Positions 25,191 through 34,125 of a stretch of 64,000 nucleotides of DNA are shown piece after piece. The stretch is from DASZIT01 sp963770635. Lineage in GTDB: Bacteria > Actinomycetota > Acidimicrobiia > Acidimicrobiales > RAAP-2. The translations under genes and the position numbers were made by a program. How positions within the stretch are numbered: position 1 is the stretch's first letter; each line of letters begins with the position of its first letter. The stretch spans positions 1 to 64,000 of the forward strand of contig CAVYQI010000006.1 of the NCBI GenBank assembly GCA_963770635.1, read 5' to 3'. The notes under the pieces are model-generated. The model did no database searches, was not told the DNA's origin, and saw nothing but the letters and a program-made list of their open reading frames with translations.

Positions 25191-25997
25191 ATGTCCATCG
25201 AGCCCTCGTCAGTGTTGCTCACCGATCGAGTGGCGGTGGTCACCGGCGGTGGCTCCGGGATCGGTCGGGGCATCGCTCATGGCCTGGCCGCGTTCGGGGC
25301 GAAGGTGGCGATCTGGGAACGCAATCCCGACACCGCGGCGGCCGCCGCCGACGAGGTCGGCGGCATCGGCATCGTCACCGATGTCCGTGAGTCCAGCGAG
25401 GTCGATCTCGCGCTCGAACGCACGTTGGCGGAGGTGGGCCCGGTGAGCATTCTTGTCAACAACGCGGGTGGGGTCTTCTTCTCACCGATCCTGGAGACAT
25501 CCGAGAATGGCTGGGACGCTTTGTACCGTTCCAACCTGAAGCACGTCCTCCTCTGCACCCAGCGGGTCGCCCGGGTGATGATCGAGGGCGGCAGTGGTGG
25601 CAGCATTATGAACGTGACCTCGATTGAGGGCGTGCGGGCCGCGCCGGGCTATGCGGCGTATGCCGCAGCAAAAGCCGGAGTGATCAATTTCACCAAGACC
25701 GCGGCTCTGGAGTTGGCGGCCCACGGCATCCGGGTGAACGCCCTCGCCCCGGACATCACCATGACCGAAGGGCTGGCGTCGGTCGCGCCGCCAAGTGCCG
25801 CCGCCGGGTTTGAGTCGGTCATACCGATGGGTCGGGTCGGTCACGTAGACGAGATGGCCGGCGCCGCAGTGTTTCTGGCCGGGAAACTCTCCAGTTACGT
25901 GACGGGGCAAACCATTCACGTCGACGGCGGCACTCACGCCGCCGGCGGTTGGTACCACCATCCGGAGTCGGGTGACTATATCCTCGGTCCCTCGTAG
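25191..25997 (+). CDS. Classical SDR oxidoreductase
   Basis: 268 residues. TGGGSGIGRGIA cofactor loop, NNAGG, catalytic Ser in NVTSIEG, Y-A-A-A-K (AYAAAKAGV) and VDGG at the C-terminal part of the fold. Lengthened C-terminus (GWYHHPESGDYILGPS) beyond the usual VDGG end. ATG 25191 is the start next to the conserved region; an upstream in-frame ATG at 25095 lies in the divergent gene. Substrate unknown. Confidence 0.92.
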   Translation: MSIEPSSVLLTDRVAVVTGGGSGIGRGIAHGLAAFGAKVAIWERNPDTAAAAADEVGGIGIVTDVRESSEVDLALERTLAEVGPVSILVNNAGGVFFSPILETSENGWDALYRSNLKHVLLCTQRVARVMIEGGSGGSIMNVTSIEGVRAAPGYAAYAAAKAGVINFTKTAALELAAHGIRVNALAPDITMTEGLASVAPPSAAAGFESVIPMGRVGHVDEMAGAAVFLAGKLSSYVTGQTIHVDGGTHAAGGWYHHPESGDYILGPS

Positions 25998-26015
25998 CGA
26001 GCCCTTGGCCTCGGC

Positions 26016-26804
26016 TCAGTCGGCTCCTCCGAATCCGACGTGGGCCGACATCCCACCGTCGATGGCGATCATCTGTCCGGTGATGTAGCGAGATTCATCG
26101 GACGCCAAGAACACCACCAGGTCGGCGATGTCGTCGGGCTGACCCAGATACGGGGTCAAGATGGATCTTCCCAGCCCGGCCAGTGTCTTCTCATCCAGGT
26201 GGGCGCGCACGGCGTCGGTGATGATGAGGCCGGGCACGATCGTGTTGACCCGGACGCCTTGTTTGCCGTGGCTCGTCGCCACGTACATGGTGAGGGCGTT
26301 GACCCCCGCCTTGGAAACGCCGTAGGACGTGCGGGTCCGGTCGCCTTTGAGCGATGCGCCGGAGGACATGTTGATGATCGAGCCACCGCCGTGGCGCACC
26401 ATCTCGGGAACCGCATGCTTGCAGGTGAGCATTTGGCTGCTCAGGTTCACCGCCATGGTCCGCTCCCAGACTTCGAGCGACAGATCGGTCACCGCGGTGT
26501 CGCGAGTCAAGAAGTCTGACTCGGTGAGCGCGGCGTTGTTGTGGAGCACGTCCAGGCGCCCGAACCGAGAGGTGGCGGCTTCGATGGTCGAAACCACCTC
26601 GGTCTCCTTGGACAGGTCGGCCTCGAATGCGAAACCGCGGCCACCGGTCTCGGCGATCTCCTCCGCTACCCGCTCGGCCGCTTCTCCGTCGATGTCGGCG
26701 ACAACCACCGCAGCACCCTCTCTGGCCAGGGCCCGCGCCGTTGCCCCGCCGATGCCTCCACCGCCCCCGGTCACCATCGCGACCCTGTCGATCAGTCGTT
26801 CCAC
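26016..26804 (-). CDS. Classical SDR oxidoreductase
   Basis: 262 residues. TGGGGGIGGATARAL cofactor loop, HNNAAL, NMSSGA (catalytic Ser), Y-G-V-S-K and IDGGMSAH near the end. GTG 26804 has GGGGAAG upstream. It is convergent with the SDR at 25191, separated by 18 bp. Together these two SDRs may serve oxidation and reduction steps on similar acyl or hydroxy substrates, but nothing fixes the substrate. Confidence 0.92.
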   Translation of the reverse strand: MERLIDRVAMVTGGGGGIGGATARALAREGAAVVVADIDGEAAERVAEEIAETGGRGFAFEADLSKETEVVSTIEAATSRFGRLDVLHNNAALTESDFLTRDTAVTDLSLEVWERTMAVNLSSQMLTCKHAVPEMVRHGGGSIINMSSGASLKGDRTRTSYGVSKAGVNALTMYVATSHGKQGVRVNTIVPGLIITDAVRAHLDEKTLAGLGRSILTPYLGQPDDIADLVVFLASDESRYITGQMIAIDGGMSAHVGFGGAD

Positions 26805-26904
26805 GAGACTTCCCCTCCGACCCGGATGGTCACCGGTTCACTTCTTCACCTTTTCTTAGTCGTTTCTCAGTCGAGCCTCAGATCCGGAGTCCAGAATTGA
26901 CACT

Positions 26905-27579
26905 GTGTTAGTCGATCTCGAGCCCCGCATCGATCAAGAAGAAGCCGCCATGATCTCGGCGGCCTTCGAGACCGCCTCACCGCAGAACGTCATCGCCTGG
27001 GCGCTTCACCGCTTCGGTAGGGATCTTACGATCGCCTGTTCGTTCCAGCACTGCGTCGTCATCGACATGGCGGTACAGATCGATCCCGACGTCGAAGTCT
27101 TGTTTTTGGACACCGGCTTCCATTTCGCCGAGACCCTGGCCTTTGTGGAGGAACTGAGACAGCGCTACACCCTGAATCTGCAGATTCGAAGGCCAACCCC
27201 GGAGGCCGATTGTTTCGGGTGTGGCACGGCGGGGTGCTGCGAGCTACGCAAGGTGCGGCCTCTCAACGCCGCGTTGGCGGGCAAGAGTGCGTGGATCTCC
27301 GGCCTCAAAAGGGTGGATACCGACCATCGTGCCAATGCGCCCGTGGTGATGTGGGACGAGCGTCGTCAAATGGTGAAAATCAATCCGCTGGCCACCTGGT
27401 CCGATGCCGATGTCGAGAATTACATCGCAGACCGCGCCCTACCCGTCCATCCTCTTGTTGCCAGGGGCTATCTCTCGATCGGTTGCGCCCCCACCACCCG
27501 GCCGGTCTCCGGCGAGGGGAACCGTCGTGCCGGTCGGTGGTGGGGGCAAGCAAAGACCGAGTGCGGCCTGCACCTCTGA
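26905..27579 (+). CDS. cysH: APS/PAPS-reductase-family protein (CysH) with a cluster-ligand substitution
   Basis: 224 residues. Motifs: IACSFQ at the nucleotide loop, LDTGFHFAET, CC at 111-112 (GCCELRKVRPL), KRVDTDHRA, SIGCAPTTRP at 192-200, and catalytic C220 in TECGLHL. Assimilatory APS reductases carry CC plus C-x2-C for a [4Fe-4S] cluster. Here the second Cys of C-x2-C is T197 (codon ACC, not one base from TGC/TGT). The 5' start is GTG 26905; ATG 26950 is an alternative. The next gene is a flavoprotein 44 bp downstream that may feed electrons. Sulfite formation is likely but a changed role is possible. Confidence 0.87.
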   Translation: MLVDLEPRIDQEEAAMISAAFETASPQNVIAWALHRFGRDLTIACSFQHCVVIDMAVQIDPDVEVLFLDTGFHFAETLAFVEELRQRYTLNLQIRRPTPEADCFGCGTAGCCELRKVRPLNAALAGKSAWISGLKRVDTDHRANAPVVMWDERRQMVKINPLATWSDADVENYIADRALPVHPLVARGYLSIGCAPTTRPVSGEGNRRAGRWWGQAKTECGLHL

Positions 27580-27623
27580 GACGGAGTGCCATCTCGGAGC
27601 CGGAGCCGTCCTAAGGTGGGCCC

Positions 27624-28547
27624 GTGCCCGCCGAGACACTCCACGACGTCGCCGTCATCGGGGCTGGCGCCGCCGGTGTAAGCGCGGCGATCGAGTGCTT
27701 CGACATCAAGCTCGACGTCGTGCTGCTCGAAGCGGGCAGCCAGGTGGGAGGACAGATCGATCAGATCCCCCACGCCGTCCGCAACGTCGCGCCGGCACCG
27801 GACGGCAATGAAGCTCTCGTCGACGCGCTGGCCCGACACGCTTCAATGCTCGGCGACCGCCTGCAGCTGGACCGGACGGTAACCCGGGTAGACCTCGGCG
27901 CCGGGCTCGTCGAAGCCGGCACCCATCGATACCGGGCGCGGAGCATTCTGGTGGCTACCGGGTCGCGAAGACGCGAGCTCGATAGCGCACCCGATGGATC
28001 ATTCGGCGGGGATGTGACCTACCTGGTCGAGCCGTATGTGGCCCGATTCGCCGGACTGCCGATGGCGGTTTTCGGTGGCGGGGACAGCGCCTTGCTCGAC
28101 GCGCTGGAGCTCGCCGCAGCAGGGTCGCCGGTGACGCTCGTTCATCGCTCACCCCGCTTCACCGCCAGAAGTGATGTCGTCGAGCGTGTCCGGTCGGAGG
28201 GACGGATCACCGACATGGCGGGTTGGACGCTCGACAGGATCGTCGGGTCGGACCGTATCAAGGGGATCGACATCGTAGAGCCGAGCACCGGTGAGCGTCG
28301 GCAACTCGAGGTCGCCGGCGTAGTCCTCAAGCTGGGACGGGCACCGTGCATTGACCTGGTTCGCGATCAGCTGGACCTCGGCACCCATGGTGGAATCGCC
28401 GTGAACGACGACCTCCGCACTTCCGATCCGCGGACATTTGCCGCCGGCGATGTGGTCGACGGCGCCTATGCGCGCATCGCCACCGCGATTGGCCAGGGTG
28501 CACTCGCGGCCCGCTCCATTCTCAATTTCCTTGAATCCCGTTCATGA
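27624..28547 (+). CDS. Thioredoxin-reductase-like FAD oxidoreductase lacking the CxxC
   Basis: 307 residues. VIGAGAAGVSAAIE (FAD), VFGGGDSALLDALELA (NAD(P)H site, GGGDSA) and AAGDVVDGAYARIATAIGQG (C-terminal FAD loop). Where thioredoxin reductases have CATC before the second Rossmann motif, this protein has YLVEPYVARF, so it is of the ferredoxin/flavodoxin-NADP reductase type. GTG 27624. It lies between cysH and the DUF4254 gene and overlaps the latter by ATGA. It probably reduces a ferredoxin or similar carrier for the CysH reaction. Confidence 0.85.
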   Translation: MPAETLHDVAVIGAGAAGVSAAIECFDIKLDVVLLEAGSQVGGQIDQIPHAVRNVAPAPDGNEALVDALARHASMLGDRLQLDRTVTRVDLGAGLVEAGTHRYRARSILVATGSRRRELDSAPDGSFGGDVTYLVEPYVARFAGLPMAVFGGGDSALLDALELAAAGSPVTLVHRSPRFTARSDVVERVRSEGRITDMAGWTLDRIVGSDRIKGIDIVEPSTGERRQLEVAGVVLKLGRAPCIDLVRDQLDLGTHGGIAVNDDLRTSDPRTFAAGDVVDGAYARIATAIGQGALAARSILNFLESRS

Positions 28548-29113
28548 ACGTCACTGGGCTCCCCGCCGCCGGGACCATCCTCGACGCACTGCGACAGCCA
28601 TCGGTGACAAGCGGTGGGCTACCGCCCAGCGACGAACTGGCCGAGATCCTCGGCCCGATTCTGGCTCTGCATCGCAATAATGCCGAGCAGTGGGATCGAG
28701 AGGACGACGTCCGCCGGGACCCCGGGGACGACGCCGCCGTCGCGGCGGCCAAACGGGACATTGATCGGCTCAACCACGCCCGTCACGCCTTCATCGAAGC
28801 GATCGACCGGGCCATCATGCAGGCGATCGAACTCCGCGTCGAGGCTCCGATGGTGACTGAGAGCCCGGGCATGGCCATCGACCGTCTATCGGTTCTGGTG
28901 ATCCGACTGGCCTCGACCGAAGCCGGAGCGGCTTCGGGAACTTCCGATGCCGGGCTCCTCGCCGAGCGGATTCCCCGATTGCGGAGCCAAGTCGCAGCCC
29001 TCGAGGAGGCGATCGCCACACTGCTCAGCGACTTGACCCGCGGCAACCGGCGGTTTCTTGCCCACGAGAGCCTCAAACTCTATGGCTCCCTCAGTCCGGG
29101 ACGAGTCGGCTGA
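28544..29113 (+). CDS. DUF4254 family protein
   Basis: 189 residues, all helical, with LHRNNAEQWDREDDVR and ETxKL-like LxxLNHARHAFIEAIDRAI followed by SLKLYGS near the end. This fits DUF4254, a family usually found next to glycosyltransferase family 9 (heptosyltransferase) genes. Here a GT9 gene lies 1 kb away on the opposite strand. The ATG overlaps the flavoprotein stop, and the 3' end overlaps the convergent propeller gene by 23 bp. Biochemical function is not known. Confidence 0.75.
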   Translation: MNVTGLPAAGTILDALRQPSVTSGGLPPSDELAEILGPILALHRNNAEQWDREDDVRRDPGDDAAVAAAKRDIDRLNHARHAFIEAIDRAIMQAIELRVEAPMVTESPGMAIDRLSVLVIRLASTEAGAASGTSDAGLLAERIPRLRSQVAALEEAIATLLSDLTRGNRRFLAHESLKLYGSLSPGRVG

Positions 29114-30155
29114 TGGTACGCAGTGGCACCGTGTGGAGTTGGTAGCCTCCGCGGTTGAAGCCGATGACGAGTTGGGCGCCCACCACGGCGGCGTGGGCGA
29201 TGCCGAGAGGGTCGGGGCCCTGCCCGCCGGTGAGCTGGATCGTCTCTCGCTTGCCCGGGGGTAACGCGTGCAGCTCGCCGCGGCGACCCACGCCACACGG
29301 CACGCCGTCCGCCACGACTACGGCGACGCCGCCACTTCCCCAGGCCAGGTCGTCGCCGAACCGGGCAGACGCCAGGACGGCGCCGCTGGCCAGGTCGATC
29401 TGGGCCAGCCCCCCTCCGCCCAATTGCTCCCAGTCGTAGTCGTCGAGACCGGCACCGCCGAGGGCGCTGCCCGCCGCCCACAGCGAGGACCCGTAAGCCA
29501 CCAGCACGGCGGGAAGGAAATCGACGTCCACCTCCCACCGGGTGGCACCGAGACGTCCGTGATCGGCCTCGACCAGCCGGACCCGACCCTCCCCACCGAG
29601 GGCGACCCAACCGGATCCTTGGGATGTCGAGCTGGCGGCGAGGGCGGTCACGAAGCCGAAGGACTCGTGTGCGGCGTCGGCGTCGAGGCATTGCCGCGCC
29701 GAGCCGATGGGCTCGGTCACCAGCACACCGCCCAGACGCCGGCCGCGGGGCCGCGACGTCACCAGGCGGTCTCCGAGGCCGACCACCCTCTCGACGTCGT
29801 CGAGAAAGTCGAGCCGATCGCGTCTCGTTGAGGTCGGGCCCGACACCGGGTCCGGGACCGAGGGACCAGGGAGCCTCGAAGATCCGCACCGAGCCCAGGT
29901 GGTTCAAGACGGCGATCTGTCCGGTGTCGGCAAGCTTCGACGATGGCGTGGATGTCGAGATCGAACTGGGACGCCTCGTCGTCCTCGGGGAACATGGTGT
30001 CCCCGAAGATGGCCAGCGGACGCAGCGAGGCGTCGGCGAACACGACGTTGCGGCCCAGGTTGTTCCAGGCGCACCGCCGGCCGAGGGAGACGATCCGCCC
30101 GATGCCCGCCGGCTTGCGAGTTGGCAACTCGGCTGACCGGGAGCGAATCGATCAA
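29091..30155 (-). pseudogene. Propeller-like protein next to GT9, frame disrupted
   Basis: Starts at TTG 30155 (overlapping the GT9 stop) or TTG 30127. Continuous protein sense needs about three frame changes (near 30120, 29935 and 29830): RIVSLGRRCAWNNLGRN, then GQIAVLNHLGSVRIFEAPW, then DRLDFLDDVERVVGLGDRLV to QLHTVPLRTISRLVPD. Repeated units such as GSGWVALGGEGRVRLVE, GSSLWAAGSALGG and GGGLAQIDLASGAVLASARF look like beta-propeller blades. I do not recognise a named family. It is the last gene of the queD-queC-GT9 strand. Confidence 0.55.
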
Positions 30156-31065
30156 CAGAGCTCCCCAACGCTCTCACCACCGAGCTCGGGCTCGATGGCG
30201 TCCAGGCAGCCCACCTCCACGGGGCAGCCCGCGGCTCGGGGTGGTCTGTGCCCAGGTGCACACGCTGGTTGTAGGCGTACTCCCTCTCCGCCCGCTGGCA
30301 CACCGGATCGCACGCGGTTCCGGCGACCAGGCGGGTGTGGTCCCAGTCCCGGAAGTAGACGGCCGGCGTCCGGCAGAGGGTGACCGTGGGTGTCCCCTGC
30401 TGGGCGGCGATGTGGGTCAGTCCGGTGTCGACGCCGACGACCGCACGACAGGCGCTCAACACGTCGACGGCTTCGCCGGGGGTCGCGGCCACGACTCCGG
30501 CGAGGCCTCGATCCACCAGGGCATTGCCGTCCTCGCCGCGGGTGACGACGGCGACCTCGAGGCCCCGGCGTCCGAGCAGGGCGGCAAGCTCGACCCAGCG
30601 CTCGGGCGCCCATCGCTTGGCGGTTCCGTCGGAGTCGGCGACGAAGAGGACCAGACCTTCGGCGTCAGGTCGGTCCCGGGACTCGAGGGGAACCGGGGCG
30701 GAGAAGTCGCCGACCACCCCGAGATCGGCCCCGATGCGGGCGATGATCTCGTTGATCGTCAGGGCGCCGTAGGCGGCGTCAAATTCTGGCGACCCCCACC
30801 AGTAGTCACGCTGCAGCGGGTGGTCGCGCAGGTCGACGAGCGCTTCCGGTGGCCAGATGCCCGGGTCACCCTCGGCGACCGCCCCGGCGAGGCCGCCGAT
30901 GCGTTCGGCCAGAGCCACCTGGCTGGGCGACCGGGCCACCAGCCAGGTCTCGGTGCCCGAGCATCGGCCGGCGGTCACCGCCGCCTGCACCACCGGGAGG
31001 GAGACGACGAGATCTCCGAGGCCGAACGACACCGGGGCGATGAACCGTCGCCGGACGGTACTCAT
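30152..31065 (-). CDS. Glycosyltransferase family 9 (heptosyltransferase-like)
   Basis: About 303 residues: APVSFGLGDLVVSLPVVQAA at the N-terminus, VLFVADSDGTAKRWAPERW, and the nucleotide-sugar site GVDTGLTHIAAQQGTPTVTL, as in ADP-heptose:LPS heptosyltransferases. The last ~25 codons (EVGCLDAIEPELGGESVGEL) need one frame change near 30225. ATG 31065 is in frame with the end of queC and no stop intervenes. Since this phylum lacks LPS, the acceptor must be another glycan, glycolipid or small molecule. Confidence 0.78.
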
Positions 31066-31727
31066 CACGTCGGCGTACTCGGTGGTGTCGGCAATGCCCA
31101 GCTCCTTGAAGGCGAGCTGACGCTCGGCGCACTTGTTGCAGCGCCCGCAATGGCGGTCCGAGCGTGGCGCGATGCAAGAGAAGGTCAGGTCCAGCTGCGA
31201 ATTGTCGACCAATCTCGAGGACCTCGTGCTTGGCCAGACCGGCGAACGGAGTGACCACCTCGAGCGGGCAGCCGAGCGCACGTCCGGCCAAGCGCCGAGA
31301 AGCCGGCAAAGAACTCGCGGTCGGCGTCGGGAAAGGGATTGGCGGCCAGGGTGCCGAGGGCGATGGTCGGAATCCCGTTGAGCGCGCACCACACGCTCGA
31401 CTTGGCCAGCAGCAGGAGGTTGCGACCGGGCAGGTATACGGCTTCGTCGGGTGAGTCGTCGTCGGGAACGTCGTGTCCGGTCACGCTCCAGTGCTTCCCG
31501 TAGATGTCGGCCACCGGCAGGTCGAGCACGACCAGGGGCCTGACGTCCGGGGCCGGCAGCGAGGCGAGGAACCGCTCGAGATGGCGGGCCTCCACGTCCT
31601 CCCAGGCAAGACCGAAACGAACGTAGATGGGCGTCACCTGGCGGCCCTCGCTCACCAGCTGAGCGACCAGAATCGCACTGTCGAGACCGCCGCTGGCCAA
31701 CACGGCGACGGCGTCGGTTACGGCCAC
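31066..31727 (-). CDS. queC: QueC-family 7-cyano-7-deazaguanine synthase-like protein, frameshifted
   Basis: About 220 codons. The PP-loop is VAVLASGGLDSAILVAQL; then AVYLPGRNLLLLAKSSVW (the YVPGRN motif), GTLAANPFPDADREF, and the C-terminal zinc site SCIAPRSDRHCGRCNKCAER (four Cys). QueC converts 7-carboxy-7-deazaguanine to preQ0. Two frame changes near 31290 and 31215 are required. GTG 31727 begins 5 bp after the queD stop. The middle region differs from standard QueC (no GYPDCRPEF; PFPDADREF instead), so the substrate may differ. Confidence 0.75.
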
Positions 31728-31732
31728 CGCAG

Positions 31733-32094
31733 CTACGGCTCGCCCCGGTAGACGCAGCCCGAGTTGCAGGTCTCGCGGACAACCACTTGGGAGAGCTCCG
31801 GCAGCGCCGCGGTCAGCCGGCTCCCAGATCCAGCGGGCGAGCACCTCGCTCGTCGGGTTCTCCAGACCGTCGATCTCGTTGAGGTAGTAGTGATCGAGCA
31901 CCTCGAGGAGGGGCTCCATCGCGCAGCTGATGTCACTGAAGTCGCGGACCCAACCCTCGTGCGGGTCGACCGGGCCCGCTGAGGTGCACCGAGACCTGAA
32001 ACGAGTGCCCGTGCAAGCGGGCGCATTTGTGATCGGGTGCAACGTTCGGCAGCCGATGGGCGGCCTCGAACGTGAACTCCTTGAAGATCTCCAC
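31733..32094 (-). pseudogene. queD: QueD/6-pyruvoyltetrahydropterin-synthase-family protein, frameshifted
   Basis: From GTG 32094: EIFKEFTFEAAHRLPNVAPD with zinc His, then KCARLHGHSFQVSVHLSGP (catalytic Cys and HGH), WVRDFSDI and LDHYYLNEIDGLENPTSEVL with a late RETCNSGCVYRGEP. These are the QueD/PTPS motifs in order, about 120 codons. One extra base near 31970 (GGCCCGG run) and one near 31825 break the frame. The stop lies 5 bp before queC. queE and queF are not in the window. Confidence 0.75.
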
Positions 32095-32192
32095 GCTGAG
32101 ACCCTAATGTCCGGCTCCTACCTGGGTCGACCGGCCACGACCGACGGAATCTTCGTCGACGCCATCATCCCGCTTCGGACTCATCCGGCTCA

Positions 32193-32969
32193 TCACCGGG
32201 CCTGCCAGCGGGGTGCCCTTCCCTCCCCCGCGGCTCGGAAGCCCTCGCTGGCGTCCTCGGTGGCCATCGCCACGATGCGCATGGTCTCCCCGAATCGAAG
32301 GGCTTCGACCGGGGGCAGGCTCTGCGTGCGCACCGCCACCTCCTTGGTGGCACGAGCGGCCAGCGGGGCGGCGGCAACCAACCGGTCGGCGAGGGTTCTG
32401 GCCTCCTCCATCAGTCGGTCGTGAGGTACCACCCAGCCGGCCAGACCGATCTCCTTGGCCCGCGAGGCTCCGACCCGTTCACCGGTCAGGAGGAGCTCCA
32501 TGGCGTATTGCCAGTTGATGCGTTGGGGCAGTCGGATGGCCCCGACGATGGTAGGTACCCCCAGCCGCACCTCGGGAAATCCGAACTCGGCCCGATCGCT
32601 GGCGATCACGAAGTCACACCAGGTGACCAGGGTGAGCCCGTATCCGAGGCAGTAGCCGTTCACCGCGGCAATCACCGGTTTGAAGATCTCCCAGCCGCTC
32701 TCGAAGGAGTTGACGGTCGGCTTCTCCCAGAACGTTCCGGGGAACTCGCCGGTCGCCCCGGGGCCGCCGTGAAGGTCGGCCCCGACACAGAACGCCTTGC
32801 CGGCGCCGGTGACGATGGCGACCCACGCCTCTTCGTCGTCGCGAAATCGGGTGAATGCATCATTGAGTTCCCGGCGCATTTCCGCATTGATGGCGTTGAG
32901 GGAATCCGGCCGGTTATAGGTGATGGTGGCGACGTGGCCCTCGAGCTCATAGCTGGCAAGCGTGTTCAT
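32193..32969 (-). CDS. Enoyl-CoA hydratase/isomerase (crotonase)
   Basis: 258 residues. TYNRPDSLNAINAEMRREL, VTGAGKAFCVGADL (oxyanion-hole segment), IAAVNGYCLGYGLTLVTWCD and FGFPEVRLGVPTIVGA. The two catalytic glutamates of canonical hydratases correspond to the region after GYGLTLVTWCD and the PEVRLG segment (E present). ATG 32969 is chosen at the conserved start. CoA-thioester hydration or isomerisation; specific substrate unknown. No operon partner on the same strand nearby. Confidence 0.92.
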   Translation of the reverse strand: MNTLASYELEGHVATITYNRPDSLNAINAEMRRELNDAFTRFRDDEEAWVAIVTGAGKAFCVGADLHGGPGATGEFPGTFWEKPTVNSFESGWEIFKPVIAAVNGYCLGYGLTLVTWCDFVIASDRAEFGFPEVRLGVPTIVGAIRLPQRINWQYAMELLLTGERVGASRAKEIGLAGWVVPHDRLMEEARTLADRLVAAAPLAARATKEVAVRTQSLPPVEALRFGETMRIVAMATEDASEGFRAAGEGRAPRWQAR

Positions 32970-33190
32970 GCCAACAGCATGCCTCACTGCCGACGAAGGC
33001 TGTCGGTGCAACTTCACGTCCTCTCGCGAAGGACCCCTGAGCGTCCAGGTTGGTGGGAGGGGTCGACCAGCCCCGGATCGCAGCCCTGGAGATGACCCGC
33101 AACTCATGAGAAGGTTGCGGGGAAAGCCGGCCAGATGCGCCAGGCCCCGATGGCCGGCGACCGAAGTCGTAAGCAAGAGATTGGAGTCAG

Positions 33191-33664
33191 GTGCCCAAAC
33201 GGAGTGCGGGGATCCTTCCCTTCAAGGTCTTGCCTGATCAGAGCATCGAGATGCTGATCGTCCATCCCGGCGGGCCCTTCTGGATGAACAAGGAGGACCA
33301 TGCGTGGTCGGTGGTCAAGGGGGAGCACGACCCGGATGAGCCTCCGGAGGACGCTGCGGAGCGCGAGTTCGTGGAGGAACTCGGCCTACCGGTCCCCAAA
33401 GGGAACCGCCTCGATCTCGGCGAAATCCAGCAAGCCGGAGGGAAGCGGGTTCGGGTCTGGGCGGTTGAAGTCGATGATCTTCCGATCGGAGACTTCGTCA
33501 GCAACCGGTTCGAGATCGAATGGCCACCCAAGTCGGGGCAGCAGCAGTCCTTTCCGGAGATCGACCGGGCCGAATGGGTACCGATCGGACTCGCCCGAGA
33601 TCGGCTGGTCAAGGCCCAGGCGGAATTCCTCGATCGCCTGCTGGCGCTCCGTTTCTCCGGGTAG
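33191..33664 (+). CDS. Nudix hydrolase
   Basis: 157 residues. Nudix box G-x5-E-x7-REVxEExG-type: GEHDPDEPPEDAAEREFVEE followed by LGLP, with the conserved REx2EE core. N-terminal SAGILPF and PFWMNKEDHAWSVVKG resemble the diadenosine-polyphosphate/NTP-hydrolase-like subgroup. GTG 33191. Convergent with the VOC gene at 33670 (5 bp apart). Probably nucleotide-sanitising; substrate not fixed by sequence. Confidence 0.92.
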   Translation: MPKRSAGILPFKVLPDQSIEMLIVHPGGPFWMNKEDHAWSVVKGEHDPDEPPEDAAEREFVEELGLPVPKGNRLDLGEIQQAGGKRVRVWAVEVDDLPIGDFVSNRFEIEWPPKSGQQQSFPEIDRAEWVPIGLARDRLVKAQAEFLDRLLALRFSG

Positions 33665-33669
33665 GAGCG

Positions 33670-34125
33670 TCAGGAATAGGTCCAGCGCTGAGCCGGCTCC
33701 TGGCCCGCGGGCCACTCCATGCACTGCACGTCGAACCAGATCGGGAGGAGATGCTTCACGTAGAAAGCATGCACGGTGATCGTCGGGCCAGTGAGGTCCT
33801 CGTACTCCTTGATGCGAAGGCGCTCGTCCTTCTCCTGGAACCGGCGACACTCCGCAAGTACGGAGTCGACTTCGTCCCGGGTGTCCATGAGGAGTCCGAG
33901 GTGGTCGTAGCCGGGTGACGACATCGGTTCCTTGCCCTCGGCGAGCAGGATGAATTGTCCGTCGTCCGGCCGGAGCAGATGACAGGACTGACCGACCACC
34001 TCGGTGTCGAGGGCGTCCCAGCCGAGCACGTCACAGTAGAAGGAGTCCACATCGTTCCGGAACTCCTGGGTCAGCGTTCCCAGTGGGAACGACAGCTCCA
34101 TGTGATTGAACCGCATCCTGGTCAT
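33670..34125 (-). CDS. VOC (glyoxalase/dioxygenase fold) protein
   Basis: 151 residues. FNHMELSFPLGTLTQEF with metal His, VDSFYCDVLGWDAL, and DHLGLLMDTRDEVDSVL, a standard VOC layout. The last segment WFDVQCMEW lacks a clear second-half Glu ligand in the usual GxxxEF context, so activity may be altered. ATG 34125 with GGAG upstream. Upstream region 34126-34324 holds no gene I can support. Confidence 0.82.
   Translation of the reverse strand: MTRMRFNHMELSFPLGTLTQEFRNDVDSFYCDVLGWDALDTEVVGQSCHLLRPDDGQFILLAEGKEPMSSPGYDHLGLLMDTRDEVDSVLAECRRFQEKDERLRIKEYEDLTGPTITVHAFYVKHLLPIWFDVQCMEWPAGQEPAQRWTYS

Noticed and set aside
29707..31254. Long plus-strand open frame of about 515 codons opposite GT9/propeller
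   Set aside because: Low-complexity Arg/Gly-rich translation, no motif; the minus strand has clear GT9 and QueC motifs, so this is a high-GC shadow.
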